Shown here: positions 1 to 6,603 of the stretch, piece after piece
How positions within the stretch are numbered: the first letter of the stretch is position 1
Layout: each line of letters opens with the position of its first letter
NCBI GenBank assembly: GCA_024278035.1
Contig: JAJRUA010000466.1
Coordinates: 1 to 7,501 of the forward strand
Direction of reading: 5' to 3'
Origin: Planctomycetota bacterium
GTDB lineage: Bacteria; Planctomycetota; Planctomycetia; Pirellulales; Lacipirellulaceae
DNA length: 7,501 nucleotides
Notes under the pieces: model-generated
Database searches by the model: none
Told to the model about the DNA's origin: nothing
The model's input: the letters and a program-made list of their open reading frames with translations, nothing else
Made by a program: the position numbers and the translations under genes

Positions 1-132
1 AACAGCGCGACCGGACGGACGAAGCCCGTGACGCTCGAGTCGGGCGTTCAGGTCCAGGCGCCAGAGTACTTGGCCGAAGGAGAAGTGATTAAGGTCGATA
101 CACGGACGGGTGAGTTTTTGGGGAGAGCATAA
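1..132 (+). CDS. efp: Elongation factor P, C-terminal 43 residues (5' end outside window)
   Basis: EF-P binds the ribosome next to the P-site tRNA and relieves stalling at consecutive prolines. Only the end of the third (OB-fold) domain is visible, reading in frame 1 from the first base to a TAA stop. The segment contains TKPVTLESGVQVQAP, close to the EF-P family signature around a conserved Lys, Gly and Pro, although Val sits where Ala is usual and Ala precedes the final Pro. The end, EGEVIKVDTRTGEFLGRA, is the typical EF-P C-terminus (GDVIKVDTRTGEYLSRA-like). The YeiP/EfpL paralogue is the main alternative, but the VDTRTGEF ending favours EF-P proper. The N-terminal KOW domain with the modified Lys or Arg loop lies upstream and cannot be assessed. 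A perfect inverted repeat begins 12 bases after the stop. Confidence 0.93.
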   Translation, partial: NSATGRTKPVTLESGVQVQAPEYLAEGEVIKVDTRTGEFLGRA

Positions 133-143
133 GGACATTCCAA

Positions 144-214
144 GGCGAGCCGCGAGCGTAAGCGACCGGAGAATAAAGCCTCTTTCCTCCGGTCGCTTAC
201 GCTCGCGGCTCGCC
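144..214. repeat. Perfect 28-bp inverted repeat (REP-like palindrome) after efp
   Basis: Positions 144-171 and 187-214 are exact reverse complements over 28 bp. The 15-base loop can itself pair AAAG (175-178) with CTTT (182-185). The arm starts GGCGAGCCGCGAGCGTAAGC and continues GACCGGAG. No T-run follows on the plus strand, so this is not a textbook intrinsic terminator, though such a hairpin could still stop or stabilise the efp transcript. The arm resembles the repeats at 2314-2334 and 5174-5272, so I read it as one copy of a dispersed palindromic family. Confidence 0.85.
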
Positions 215-243
215 GTTGAATCACCGGCTGAAATATTACTTGT

Positions 244-256
244 TGCCAGTTTGGCA
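244..256. promoter_or_regulatory. Short dyad TGCCA-N3-TGGCA just before the isomerase start
   Basis: TGCCA (244-248) and TGGCA (252-256) form a small inverted repeat ending 8 bases before the ATG at 265. It occupies the place where a ribosome binding site would sit, and no Shine-Dalgarno sequence is visible there. It could be a small operator or chance. Support is weak. Confidence 0.2.
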
Positions 257-264
257 CCCCTTCC

Positions 265-1107
265 ATGAAACTTGCATTTAGCTCCAACGCCTATCTCAGC
301 TATCCGGTCGAGGAGGCGATCCGTCGCGTGGCGGCAGCCGGGTACCAGGGGATCGAACTGCTGGCCGACGTGCCGCACGCTTGGCCCGCCGGGTTGCTTG
401 GTGTGCAGAAGGAAGCGATTTTGCGGACGCTCGAAGAGACGGACCTCGAAATCTCAAACATCAATGCGTTCATGATGAACGCCGTGGCCGACCCGCGGCA
501 ACCGTACTGGCATCCGAGCTGGACCGATCCCGACCCGCACTATCGGGCGATCCGCCGTGAACACACGAAGCGATCGCTCCAGCTTGCCGTCGATCTGGGC
601 GCACCGCATATCACGACCGAACCAGGTGGCCCAGCGTTCGAGGGGCAGACGACCGAGGCGGCGCTGGCGATTTTTCGAGAAGAGCTGTTGCCGTGCGTCG
701 AAATGGCCGAGTCGCTGGGCGTGGGGCTTTTGATCGAGCCGGAGCCCGAGCTATTGATTGAGCGGTTCGACGAGTACCTTGCCTTCGTCGAAGGGCTCGA
801 CAGCTCGGTGGTGGGCCTCAATTTTGATGTGGGTCACGCGTACTGTGTGGGCGAAGCCCCTGAGAAGTGGGTCGCCCGGATGGCCGAACACACAGTGCAT
901 TACCATTTGGAAGATATCGCCGCCACGCGGGTGCATGAGCACTTGATCCCGGGCCACGGAGCGGTTGATTTGGCGGCCACACTTAGTGAGATAGCAAAGA
1001 CCGGCTACGATGGCTGGCTCACGGTCGAGCTTTACCCCTACGGCGACGCCCCCGACGCCGCCGCAAGCGAGTCGTTCGCCTACTTGGCTCCGCTCTTAAA
1101 AAAATGA
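265..1107 (+). CDS. Sugar phosphate isomerase/epimerase family protein (xylose isomerase-like TIM barrel)
   Basis: A complete 280-residue protein of the AP-endonuclease-2/xylose-isomerase-like superfamily, normal in length. These are single-domain TIM barrels that bind divalent metal and act on sugars, inositols or related polyols; the substrate cannot be read from sequence. It opens with a typical first strand (MKLAFSSNAYLSYPVEEAIR) and GYQGIEL around residue 30. Likely metal ligands by family pattern are Glu158 or Glu160 (LLIEPEPE), Asp188 and His191 (NFDVGHAYC), His214 (HYHLED) and Glu255 (LTVELYP). HEHLIPGHGAVD (224-235) matches the usual 'H..PG.G.VD' loop. No signal peptide is seen, so it is probably cytoplasmic. 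There is no clear Shine-Dalgarno; the start was chosen because the first strand begins right at this ATG. The next gene is UbiA-like, 172 bases downstream on the same strand. It lacks the length expected of EboE (about 400 residues from memory), so I do not call it EboE. Confidence 0.92.
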   Translation: MKLAFSSNAYLSYPVEEAIRRVAAAGYQGIELLADVPHAWPAGLLGVQKEAILRTLEETDLEISNINAFMMNAVADPRQPYWHPSWTDPDPHYRAIRREHTKRSLQLAVDLGAPHITTEPGGPAFEGQTTEAALAIFREELLPCVEMAESLGVGLLIEPEPELLIERFDEYLAFVEGLDSSVVGLNFDVGHAYCVGEAPEKWVARMAEHTVHYHLEDIAATRVHEHLIPGHGAVDLAATLSEIAKTGYDGWLTVELYPYGDAPDAAASESFAYLAPLLKK

Positions 1108-1255
1108 ACCACGAAGGAACGACGGACCAAAGAAAAGCTGGACAGGATCACAGGATTATCGGGGATCGACAGGATTGAAATTTTGTTAATCCAATTTCAA
1201 TCCTGTGATCCTGTCTAGCTTTTATTTTTTTGTGTCCTTTGTGCTCTTCGTGATT
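1107..1255. repeat. Composite nested inverted-repeat element between isomerase and ubiA-like gene
   Basis: The gap is almost filled by one imperfect palindrome. Its outer ends, AACCACGAAG (1107-1116) and CTTCGTGATT (1246-1255), are inverted copies at 9 of 10 positions. The DNA just inside them is a degenerate 'ACGAAGGACACAAAG' pattern on one side and its complement on the other. The centre holds 25-bp arms (1133-1157 and 1199-1223) rich in ACAGGATTA-like 9-mers. The left end begins at the last base of the isomerase stop codon. I believe similar ACAGGATTA and CACGAAGGACAC repeats occur in many environmental bacterial genomes; that is recollection, not a search result. Confidence 0.6.
1133..1231 (+). 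terminator. Probable intrinsic terminator after the isomerase gene
   Basis: Arms 1133-1157 and 1199-1223 pair over 25 bp with a single G-U wobble (G1140 with T1216). Pairing continues inside after a one-sided bulge, GAAATT (1177-1182) with AATTTC (1193-1198). An alternative inner stem of 13 perfect pairs is 1170-1182 with 1193-1205. The 3' arm runs into a T-rich tract, roughly 1220-1231, on the plus strand. A strong stem followed by a T-run is the classic intrinsic terminator layout, and it would separate this gene from the UbiA-like gene unless there is read-through. Confidence 0.65.
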
Positions 1256-1279
1256 CCAATTTCCCCAGGTTAGTTTCCC

Positions 1280-2188
1280 ATGAAGGCCTACGCTCGACTG
1301 CTGCGATTGTCGAACGCACCGACGGCGGTGGCCGATGTTTGGATGGGGTTTGCCGTCGTAACCAGCGCGCTGGAAGCGACGGCTCCATTGGTGTTGCTCA
1401 CCGTGGCGTCGCTCTGTTTGTATCATGGGGGTATGGCCCAGAACGACGCGTTCGATGCACGGCGTGATGCGAAGGAAAATCGAGGACGCCCTATTGCCGA
1501 AGGTTGGATTTCACGTCGTCAAGCGGATCGGCTTGCCAACGTGCTGATAGTGTTGGGAGTCGCCTTGGCCGCCGTGGCATCTTGGCTGACCGGCTCATGG
1601 GTGGCGGTCGTGGTGGCATTGGTATTGAGTCTGACCGTTGCGATTTACAATTCTTCGCTCAAGCGAACCTTGCTCGGGCCCGTCGTGATGGCCGGGTGTC
1701 GGGTGCTGAACGTTGGACTTGGCATGGCCGCCACGATGCCCGATGCGGCCCTCGCGGCCAGTGAAATGACTCCGTTGGTAGGTGGCGGTCTCTTTTTCTA
1801 TGTGGCAGGGGTGACTCTCTTTGCCCGTGACGAAACCAAAGAAGGCCATCGCCCGACTCTCGTAGCGGGGATTTTATTGTGCCTTGCCGGGATTGCTTGG
1901 CTAGCGCTCGCACCGCGGTGGCTGCCTACCCCTCGCGTCGAGGTAACGAGCTTGGCTTGGGCTCTGTTTTGGGGAGTGACGGCATTGATGACGACGCGGG
2001 GCATGGTCGCCGGCATCCTTCAGCCGACGCCCAAGACGATTGGCCGAGGCATCGGTCTCGCCATTCAGGGGATCGTGGTAATCGACGCCGTGCTTGCCTC
2101 GCTCTATGCTGGCCCCGCAGCAGGATTGGCGATTTTTGCCCTCCTGCCGCTAGTGATGTTGCTGGGGCTAAAGATTCCACAAACGTGA
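1280..2188 (+). CDS. UbiA-family prenyltransferase, EboC-like
   Basis: A complete 302-residue polytopic membrane protein of the UbiA superfamily, which transfers an isoprenoid chain from a diphosphate to an acceptor in the membrane. The first Asp-rich motif is present as NDAFDARRD (Asn55, Asp56, Asp59, Asp63), followed by GRPIAEGWISRRQA, and the YNSSLKRT loop is at 123-130. The canonical second DxxxD motif is replaced by ARDETKEG (Asp184, Glu185, Glu188). About eight hydrophobic helices are visible (for example 34-50, 87-105, 107-124, 170-182, 195-210, 224-238, 259-276, 281-297). The combination LYHGGMAQNDAFDARRDAKENRGRPI and the altered second motif look more like EboC than UbiA or MenA; this family call is from memory. 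The ATG at 1280 gives a start directly before the first amphipathic segment; only a weak AGG is upstream. The acceptor is unknown. Confidence 0.92.
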   Translation: MKAYARLLRLSNAPTAVADVWMGFAVVTSALEATAPLVLLTVASLCLYHGGMAQNDAFDARRDAKENRGRPIAEGWISRRQADRLANVLIVLGVALAAVASWLTGSWVAVVVALVLSLTVAIYNSSLKRTLLGPVVMAGCRVLNVGLGMAATMPDAALAASEMTPLVGGGLFFYVAGVTLFARDETKEGHRPTLVAGILLCLAGIAWLALAPRWLPTPRVEVTSLAWALFWGVTALMTTRGMVAGILQPTPKTIGRGIGLAIQGIVVIDAVLASLYAGPAAGLAIFALLPLVMLLGLKIPQT

Positions 2189-2194
2189 GCCAGA

Positions 2195-2275
2195 CCTAGG
2201 GCGGCGTCACAGCTAAAAATAGGGTTGAGAAAATTAGCCGTTTGGGCGCTAGGGCGGCGCTACGCTTGCCCTAGG
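2195..2275. repeat. 81-bp element with inverted CCTAGGGC ends in the convergent gap
   Basis: The ends CCTAGGGC (2195-2202) and GCCCTAGG (2268-2275) are perfect inverted copies. Inside, CTAGGGCGGCG occurs twice as a direct repeat (2196-2206 and 2249-2259). A local hairpin forms from CTAGGGC (2249-2255) and GCCCTAG (2268-2274), and GCTAA (2212-2216) can pair with TTAGC (2234-2238). The gap separates convergent genes ending at 2188 and 2364. No T-run follows the hairpins, so an intrinsic terminator is not clear. A miniature repeat or dispersed palindrome is the better reading. Confidence 0.5.
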
Positions 2276-2313
2276 CGACGGTGAAAAGAGGCCTTCGGAG
2301 TTATTTATCTGCA

Positions 2314-2334
2314 GGCTTACGCCCACCGCTCGCC
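2314..2334 (-). repeat. Single copy of the GGCGAGC-type dispersed repeat
   Basis: On the minus strand this reads GGCGAGCGGTGGGCGTAAGC followed by C, nearly identical to the unit at 5174-5194 and to the inverted copy at 5250-5272. It lies 29 bases beyond the stop codon of the glucosidase gene, with the convergent UbiA-like gene on the other side. No matching second arm is found close by, so it is a solitary half-element here. Confidence 0.6.
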
Positions 2335-2363
2335 AATCATCGCTAATTCCGCCGTCTCACGCT

Positions 2364-5066
2364 TCACTCGCCGTTGTACGTTTTTTCGATGCAGGTGGCG
2401 ACCAGTGCGGTCCAGCCCGTTTGGTGGCTGGCACCAAGGCCTTCGCCCGTGTCGCCATGGAAGTATTCATGGAAGAGCGGGTGTTCTTGCCAGTTGCTTG
2501 GTCCCTCTTTTCCGAGGCAAGGTCGTCCTTCGGGGCCCGGCAAGAAAAGCGACGTGAGGCGCACGTTGAGTTCACGGCTTGCCTCGGCCAGGGTCCTCCA
2601 GTTGCCCGAACCGGTGGGACACTCGACCTTAAAGCTATCGCCATAGTAAGCGTGGTAGCGCTCGAGCGCCTCGATCAGCAGGTAGTTCACCGGAAACCAA
2701 ACGGGGCCTCGCCAGTTCGAGTTGCCGCCGAACATGGGGCTATCCGATTCGCCCGGCACGTAAGCGACCCTGTGCTTTGTCCCACGAAGGGAAAGTTCGT
2801 ACGGTTTCTTCTGGTGGTACTTCGACAGAGAGCGAATGCCAAAGGGCGAAAGGAACTCGGTTTCGTCGAAGAGAACCGACAAGACTCGTTGAAGTTTTTT
2901 TCGTGAGGGGATCGCCAGCAGCAACCGGTCGCCCCGCTCATCGTCCCCTTCGGCAAAAGCGATAAGGTGGGCAAGATCGTGCCGATACTTGAGAAACCAA
3001 TCGAGCTTGTTGCGAAAATCGGGAAGGTGATCGATAAGATCACGGTCCAGAATTTCCACCGCGATGAGCGGCAGTAGGCCGACCAAAGAGCGGACTCGCA
3101 TTGGTTCGGCCCGGCCATCGATGTGCAGCCGATCGTAATAAAAACCGTCGGCGTCGTCCCATAGGCCCGAGCCGTCGAGCATATTGATCGCGTCGGTGAT
3201 GCGAACAAAATGGTCGAGGAACTTGGAGGCCATTTCTTGATAGGCCGGGTCGGTACGCGCCAATTCGAGAGCGATCGACAGCATTGTGCCACAATAAAAG
3301 GCCATCCAGGCGGTGCCATCGGCCTGTTCGAGATGGGTCCCCTTAGGAAGCCCTTTCGAGCGGTCGAAGACGCCAATGTTATCAAGCCCCAGGAAACCGC
3401 CAGCAAAAACGTTGTTGTCATTTTCATCAACGCGGTTGACCCACCAGGTGAAGTTGAGCAACAAACGCTGAAACGCCTTGGCAAGAAAGGCATGGTCCCC
3501 CTTGCCCGACTTACGGGTCATTTGATAAACGCGAAGGCATGCCCAGGCGTGGACCGGTGGGTTCACATCGCCAAAAGCGAACTCGTAGGCGGGCAACTGC
3601 CCGTTGGGGTGCATGTACCATTCACGGAGCAGCACCAAGAGTTGCCGCTTGGCGAATTCCGGATCGATGCGCGCCATCGGCAGCATGTGGAACGCCAAGT
3701 CCCAGGCCGCGAACCAGGGGTATTCCCACTTGTCGGGCATCGAAAGCACGTCACGGGCGTAGAGGTGCCCCCACTCATGATTACGCCCTTCGAGCCGCTC
3801 GGCGGGGGGCGTTGCGACTTCACGATCGCCCTTGAGCCAGTCTGAAACGATGTAGTGGTAAAATTGCTTGGTCCAGAGGAGGCCGCCGTAAGCCTGCCGA
3901 GCGACTTGACGATGCGAATCCTCCGCTTGGCTCGGAATCACGGCCGCATAGAACGCATCGGCTTCTGTTTGTCGCTGTGCGAAGGTGCTATCGAAGCCCT
4001 TGCCGAAGGAGGCCTTGGCCTTGGTCGCTTCTTCGCTTGCCGAAAGGCGTGTCTCGATAACCCGTTCCTCACCGGCAGGGATTAGCAGACGATAGGGGCG
4101 TGTGACCTTGGTTCCCCGCTGGGCCGGATTCACGACGCCCGTCTCTCCGTTGACAACGCAGCGGTGAAAGGCGTCTTTTACGTAGGGGGTGTAACTTTCT
4201 TCGTCGTACAGAAGTTGGGTATTCGTTTCGTTTTCGGTAAAGAGCATCGGGGTCGTAGCGCCCGCCGCCATGGGGTCGGCATCGGGGCCATCGGGGTGGG
4301 GCCCAAAGGCCCCGGTCAAGGCTTCGAGCGTTTCGTGTTGGGTCGTAAACCGATCGTCCGAGGCGGCGGTGATGGCCGGTTTGAGGGTACACCCTTCATG
4401 GCGGCAGCCCCAAATCCACGTGTTGCGAAACCAAAAGGTGGGCAGCACCCACAGCTCGGCCTCGTCAGGACCACAATTGCGTGCCGTAAGGCGAATCAGC
4501 GTATCGTCGGCCGAGCCCTTGGCGTATTCGATGGTCACATCAAAGTAACGATCCTCAGCAAAGACACCCGTATCGACCAGTTCGTACTCCCCGTCGTCCC
4601 TGCCGCGCCGACGATTTTCCTTCAATAGCTGGTCATACGGATACTCGGCCTGCGGATAGCGGTAGAGCGCCTTGGCGTAGGAGTGGGTCGGCGTCGAGTC
4701 GAGATAGTGGTAAACCTCTTTGACATCCTCGCCATGGTTCCCCTCGGGGCCGGTAAGGCCGAAGAGCCGTTCTTTGAGAATCGGGTCGCGACCATTCCAA
4801 AGCGCGACGCTAAAGCAGAACCGACATTGGCGATCGGTCCATCCGAGCAGGCCATCTTCGCCCCACCGATAGGCGCGGCTGCGTGACTGGGCGTGGGTGA
4901 AATAGCGCCAAGAGTCGCTTCCTTTTGAGTAATCCTCACGGACGGTGCCCCATTGCCGTTCGGACAAGTAGGGGCCCCAACGTTTCCAGTTGATTAGCCG
5001 ATCGGCATCTTCTTGCAAGCGAAGATGCTCTGTTGTCTGTGGGGACTCGCTAGGATCGGGCACCAT
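2364..5066 (-). CDS. Glycoside hydrolase family 63 / MGH1-like glucosidase, 900 residues
   Basis: A large (alpha/alpha)6-barrel glucosidase of the bacterial GH63/MGH1-like type, expected to cleave terminal alpha-glucosyl or mannosyl units by inversion; the substrate is unknown. Residues from about 20 to 340 form the N-terminal region ([47 protein letters not shown]). The catalytic barrel follows, with [10 protein letters not shown] (451-460), [15 protein letters not shown] (556-570), [12 protein letters not shown] (634-645), NSNWRGPVW (782-790) and [20 protein letters not shown] (866-885). By analogy with GH63 enzymes, Asp562 is the likely general acid and Glu867 a candidate base. The open frame extends to 5234, but I start at the ATG at 5066, since family members begin about 10-20 residues before the RLx[18 protein letters not shown] stretch, and the extra 56 residues are low-complexity and repeat-derived. 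No signal peptide is visible, so it is probably cytoplasmic. It is probably transcribed alone, with repeats in the upstream gap. Confidence 0.95.
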   Translation of the reverse strand: MVPDPSESPQTTEHLRLQEDADRLINWKRWGPYLSERQWGTVREDYSKGSDSWRYFTHAQSRSRAYRWGEDGLLGWTDRQCRFCFSVALWNGRDPILKERLFGLTGPEGNHGEDVKEVYHYLDSTPTHSYAKALYRYPQAEYPYDQLLKENRRRGRDDGEYELVDTGVFAEDRYFDVTIEYAKGSADDTLIRLTARNCGPDEAELWVLPTFWFRNTWIWGCRHEGCTLKPAITAASDDRFTTQHETLEALTGAFGPHPDGPDADPMAAGATTPMLFTENETNTQLLYDEESYTPYVKDAFHRCVVNGETGVVNPAQRGTKVTRPYRLLIPAGEERVIETRLSASEEATKAKASFGKGFDSTFAQRQTEADAFYAAVIPSQAEDSHRQVARQAYGGLLWTKQFYHYIVSDWLKGDREVATPPAERLEGRNHEWGHLYARDVLSMPDKWEYPWFAAWDLAFHMLPMARIDPEFAKRQLLVLLREWYMHPNGQLPAYEFAFGDVNPPVHAWACLRVYQMTRKSGKGDHAFLAKAFQRLLLNFTWWVNRVDENDNNVFAGGFLGLDNIGVFDRSKGLPKGTHLEQADGTAWMAFYCGTMLSIALELARTDPAYQEMASKFLDHFVRITDAINMLDGSGLWDDADGFYYDRLHIDGRAEPMRVRSLVGLLPLIAVEILDRDLIDHLPDFRNKLDWFLKYRHDLAHLIAFAEGDDERGDRLLLAIPSRKKLQRVLSVLFDETEFLSPFGIRSLSKYHQKKPYELSLRGTKHRVAYVPGESDSPMFGGNSNWRGPVWFPVNYLLIEALERYHAYYGDSFKVECPTGSGNWRTLAEASRELNVRLTSLFLPGPEGRPCLGKEGPSNWQEHPLFHEYFHGDTGEGLGASHQTGWTALVATCIEKTYNGE

Positions 5067-5098
5067 GTGGTCCGTTGTTTTGCGTGAAGGGAGAGGGC

Positions 5099-5104
5099 AA
5101 TATA
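5099..5104 (-). promoter_or_regulatory. Possible -10 element for the glucosidase gene
   Basis: The minus strand reads TATATT here, 32 bases before the chosen start, in an otherwise GC-rich gap. No good -35 hexamer sits at the right distance upstream, where the tandem repeat begins instead. Weak candidate only. Confidence 0.2.
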
Positions 5105-5123
5105 CGCGAACAACAAGAGAAAA

Positions 5124-5198
5124 GGCGAGCGGCAGGCGTTCCCGACTAGGCGAACGGTGGGCGATCCTGATTGGGCGAGCGGTGGGCGTTAGCCTACC
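5124..5198 (+). repeat. Three tandem 25-bp units upstream of the glucosidase gene
   Basis: Units begin at 5124, 5149 and 5174, exactly 25 bp apart. The first 16 or so bases are conserved (GGCGARCGGYRGGCGWT) and the last nine diverge. Units 1 and 2 match at 18 of 25 positions. The units lie in the 218-bp gap between the protease stop and the glucosidase start, within the region where a promoter for the glucosidase should be. The third unit also serves as the left arm of the inverted repeat that follows. Confidence 0.7.
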
Positions 5199-5272
5199 GA
5201 TAAGGGGAGGGGCAGTGTGAAGCGAGGGACCCACCAGGGCTCATCGGGGGGCTTACGCCCGCACCGCTCGCC
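5174..5272. repeat. Large imperfect inverted repeat (REP-like pair) beyond the protease gene
   Basis: Arm 5174-5201 starts GGCGAGCGGTGGGCGTTAGC and ends with CCGAT. Arm 5243-5272 is its inverted counterpart, starting ATCGG and ending CACCGCTCGCC, with a two-base insertion and a few mismatches. The 41-base loop shows no recognisable content. The right arm ends 12 bases before the protease stop codon, so this hairpin would also form at the 3' end of the protease transcript. Sequence and layout match a head-to-head pair of dispersed palindromic repeats. Confidence 0.7.
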
Positions 5273-5284
5273 ATGGATAGTCGT

Positions 5285-6355
5285 CTATCCTTTGCCGGAG
5301 CGGAGGCCGGCGGCAACGATCGCGGCGACACCCATCAGTGCAAGCAACGATCGGCCATCTTCGAGCCAGTCGATGCCGTTCGTCGGCATTGGGTTTTGCA
5401 AAGTGATCGGAGAAACCGCCGGCTTTTTTTCCCTCGCCGTCGCAGGAGTGAACCAACCGATCTTGGTCTTACTGTCGTCGAAAACGGGGGCTGTCCATTG
5501 GTTGGGCGAATCGGTCGTAGCAAGCCGTGCCGTCCCCGTCGCGGCGCGTTGGACGGGTTGGAGCTGCGAAACGACCGGCGGAGCAGAAATCTTCTGCGGC
5601 AAACCGAGCGTGACGAGTCCTGGAGTAACGAGTCCCTGAGTGACGGGCCCTGGAGTGGCCGGTCGTGGCGCTAGGCCAGGGGGCCCCAGCATGGCACGCG
5701 GGCGTGTCGTCGTGGAAGCGATCGTTGAGGAAGAGGGGGCTCCGATATCCGGCGCAAGCGATGCCAGGAAGTTTTTCACGCGTCCCTGAAAGCTGCCGAG
5801 CGTGGTCCCCTGCCCTGCCCCGAAGAGAACACCAGCCAGCTCTCCCCGGGCATTGAAAATGGGTCCCCCCGAGTCACCTTGGCGAGCTTCGACATTGAGT
5901 TCCACCAGCTCCTCAGGCATTCCAATTTTGGGCGAATAATAAGCCGTACAGCGTCCCGGAGCGGCACGGTAGATTCCGCGGCCATAGCCGCAAATGGTCA
6001 GCGGTTCGCCCGGACGTGGTGGTGCGTCTGCCAGCGTCACGGGCTTCGCCGCCGGACGCCAAATAACGAGTGCCGCCAAGTCCCATGTTTCGTCTAACTT
6101 GAGTGGGCGAGCTTCACCACGAAAACCGTCCGGGAACAAAACTTCAATCTTGCCTGCCGCATCCCGTACGACGTGCCAGTTGGTGACAACCATGCCGTAA
6201 CCTTCCCGTACGTCGATGAGGGTGCCACTGCCGTAGGCGGTCCCCCCCGCTTCTTCGACAATTACCCGACAGACTGCCGGGTGGGGCGTTTGCTGCGCAG
6301 CGCAAGCTGCGGCGAAGAATAGCATTGCAACGGTCAAGAGGCGGGAGAGGATCAA
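5285..6355 (-). CDS. Secreted trypsin-like serine protease with C-terminal membrane anchor
   Basis: A complete 356-residue protein. Residues 1-20 form a signal peptide (Arg5, then a hydrophobic core to CAAQ; Cys18 could instead suggest a weak lipobox). Residues about 25-200 are an S1/S1C trypsin-like domain with catalytic His61 (VVTNWHVV), Asp92 (TWDLAAL) and Ser162 (RQGDSGGPIF). A Pro/Thr-rich linker (about 205-330) follows, with a pentapeptide repeat at 234-253, then one hydrophobic helix (about 336-351) and the tail RSGKG. There is no PDZ domain, unlike DegP or HtrA. The predicted topology is an external protease tethered at the C-terminus; its substrate is unknown. The start is TTG at 6355, supported by GGAGGT 5 bases upstream and by a stop codon two codons above it in frame; the ATG at residue 11 would remove the basic part of the signal peptide. 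The glucosidase lies downstream on the same strand after a repeat-filled gap. Confidence 0.93.
   Translation of the reverse strand: MILSRLLTVAMLFFAAACAAQQTPHPAVCRVIVEEAGGTAYGSGTLIDVREGYGMVVTNWHVVRDAAGKIEVLFPDGFRGEARPLKLDETWDLAALVIWRPAAKPVTLADAPPRPGEPLTICGYGRGIYRAAPGRCTAYYSPKIGMPEELVELNVEARQGDSGGPIFNARGELAGVLFGAGQGTTLGSFQGRVKNFLASLAPDIGAPSSSTIASTTTRPRAMLGPPGLAPRPATPGPVTQGLVTPGLVTLGLPQKISAPPVVSQLQPVQRAATGTARLATTDSPNQWTAPVFDDSKTKIGWFTPATAREKKPAVSPITLQNPMPTNGIDWLEDGRSLLALMGVAAIVAAGLRSGKG
5613..5657 (-). repeat. Three 15-bp tandem repeats inside the protease linker
   Basis: Plus-strand units ACGAGTCCTGGAGTA (5613-5627), ACGAGTCCCTGAGTG (5628-5642) and ACGGGCCCTGGAGTG (5643-5657) are in register, with a degenerate half unit after them in gene direction (5601-5612). 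They encode TPGPV, TQGLV and TPGLV plus a decayed TLGLP. The period is a multiple of three, so unit gain or loss keeps the reading frame and would only alter linker length. Confidence 0.85.
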
Positions 6356-6603
6356 GCGTCACCTCCCGACTTTTTCACTTGAGGAAGACCGCGCAGAGCC
6401 CGATGCTCACGTTGCCGCTCATTATTGAGGATATAGCGAAGCAAGCGGCGACGCACTCGGTGCTGTCGCAACGATTTTGCCGTCGATGTCACTCCGTCCA
6501 ATCGGAGGTGCGAAAGAAAGGGCGTGCGGTGGGTAGGAAGCATAGCGTCGGCTCTGTCGAGGAGGGGAGAATGACAGGAGCGGCCGCCCAAGAGGTCTTC
6601 CAT
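6352..6603 (-). CDS. Doubtful small basic ORF overlapping the protease start (83 residues)
   Basis: An open frame from ATG at 6603 to TGA at 6352 would encode 83 residues; it stays open further upstream to a TTG at 6735. I recognise no family. The product is rich in Arg, His and Leu, with a basic stretch near the end (LRQHRVRRRLLRYILNNERQ). Its stop overlaps the protease start as TTGA, the arrangement used for translational coupling. Against it, the ribosome binding site is poor (GAGG only 3 bases before ATG), third-position GC is not clearly raised, and an equally long frame lies on the opposite strand. It may be only the leader of the protease mRNA. Confidence 0.2.
   Translation of the reverse strand: MEDLLGGRSCHSPLLDRADAMLPTHRTPFLSHLRLDGVTSTAKSLRQHRVRRRLLRYILNNERQREHRALRGLPQVKKSGGDA

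Noticed and set aside
253..275. Sigma-54 promoter (TGGCAC ... TTGCA) before the isomerase
   Set aside because: The spacing between the two boxes is far longer than the required 5 or so bases and the second box falls inside the coding sequence.
4164..4628. Long plus-strand open frames opposite the glucosidase, including 3210-3845
   Set aside because: They are antisense to a protein with strong family motifs along its length and have no recognisable domain; GC-rich codon bias of the real gene explains them.
5067..5234. N-terminal extension of the glucosidase (start at 5234 instead of 5066)
   Set aside because: The extra 56 residues are encoded by the 25-bp repeat array, are low-complexity and basic, and precede the point where family members normally begin.
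5124..5272. CRISPR array
   Set aside because: The 25-bp units are directly adjacent with no unique spacers, one copy is inverted, and no cas genes are present.
5285..5390. PEP-CTERM/exosortase sorting signal at the protease C-terminus
   Set aside because: There is a helix and a short basic tail, but no PEP-type motif precedes the helix.
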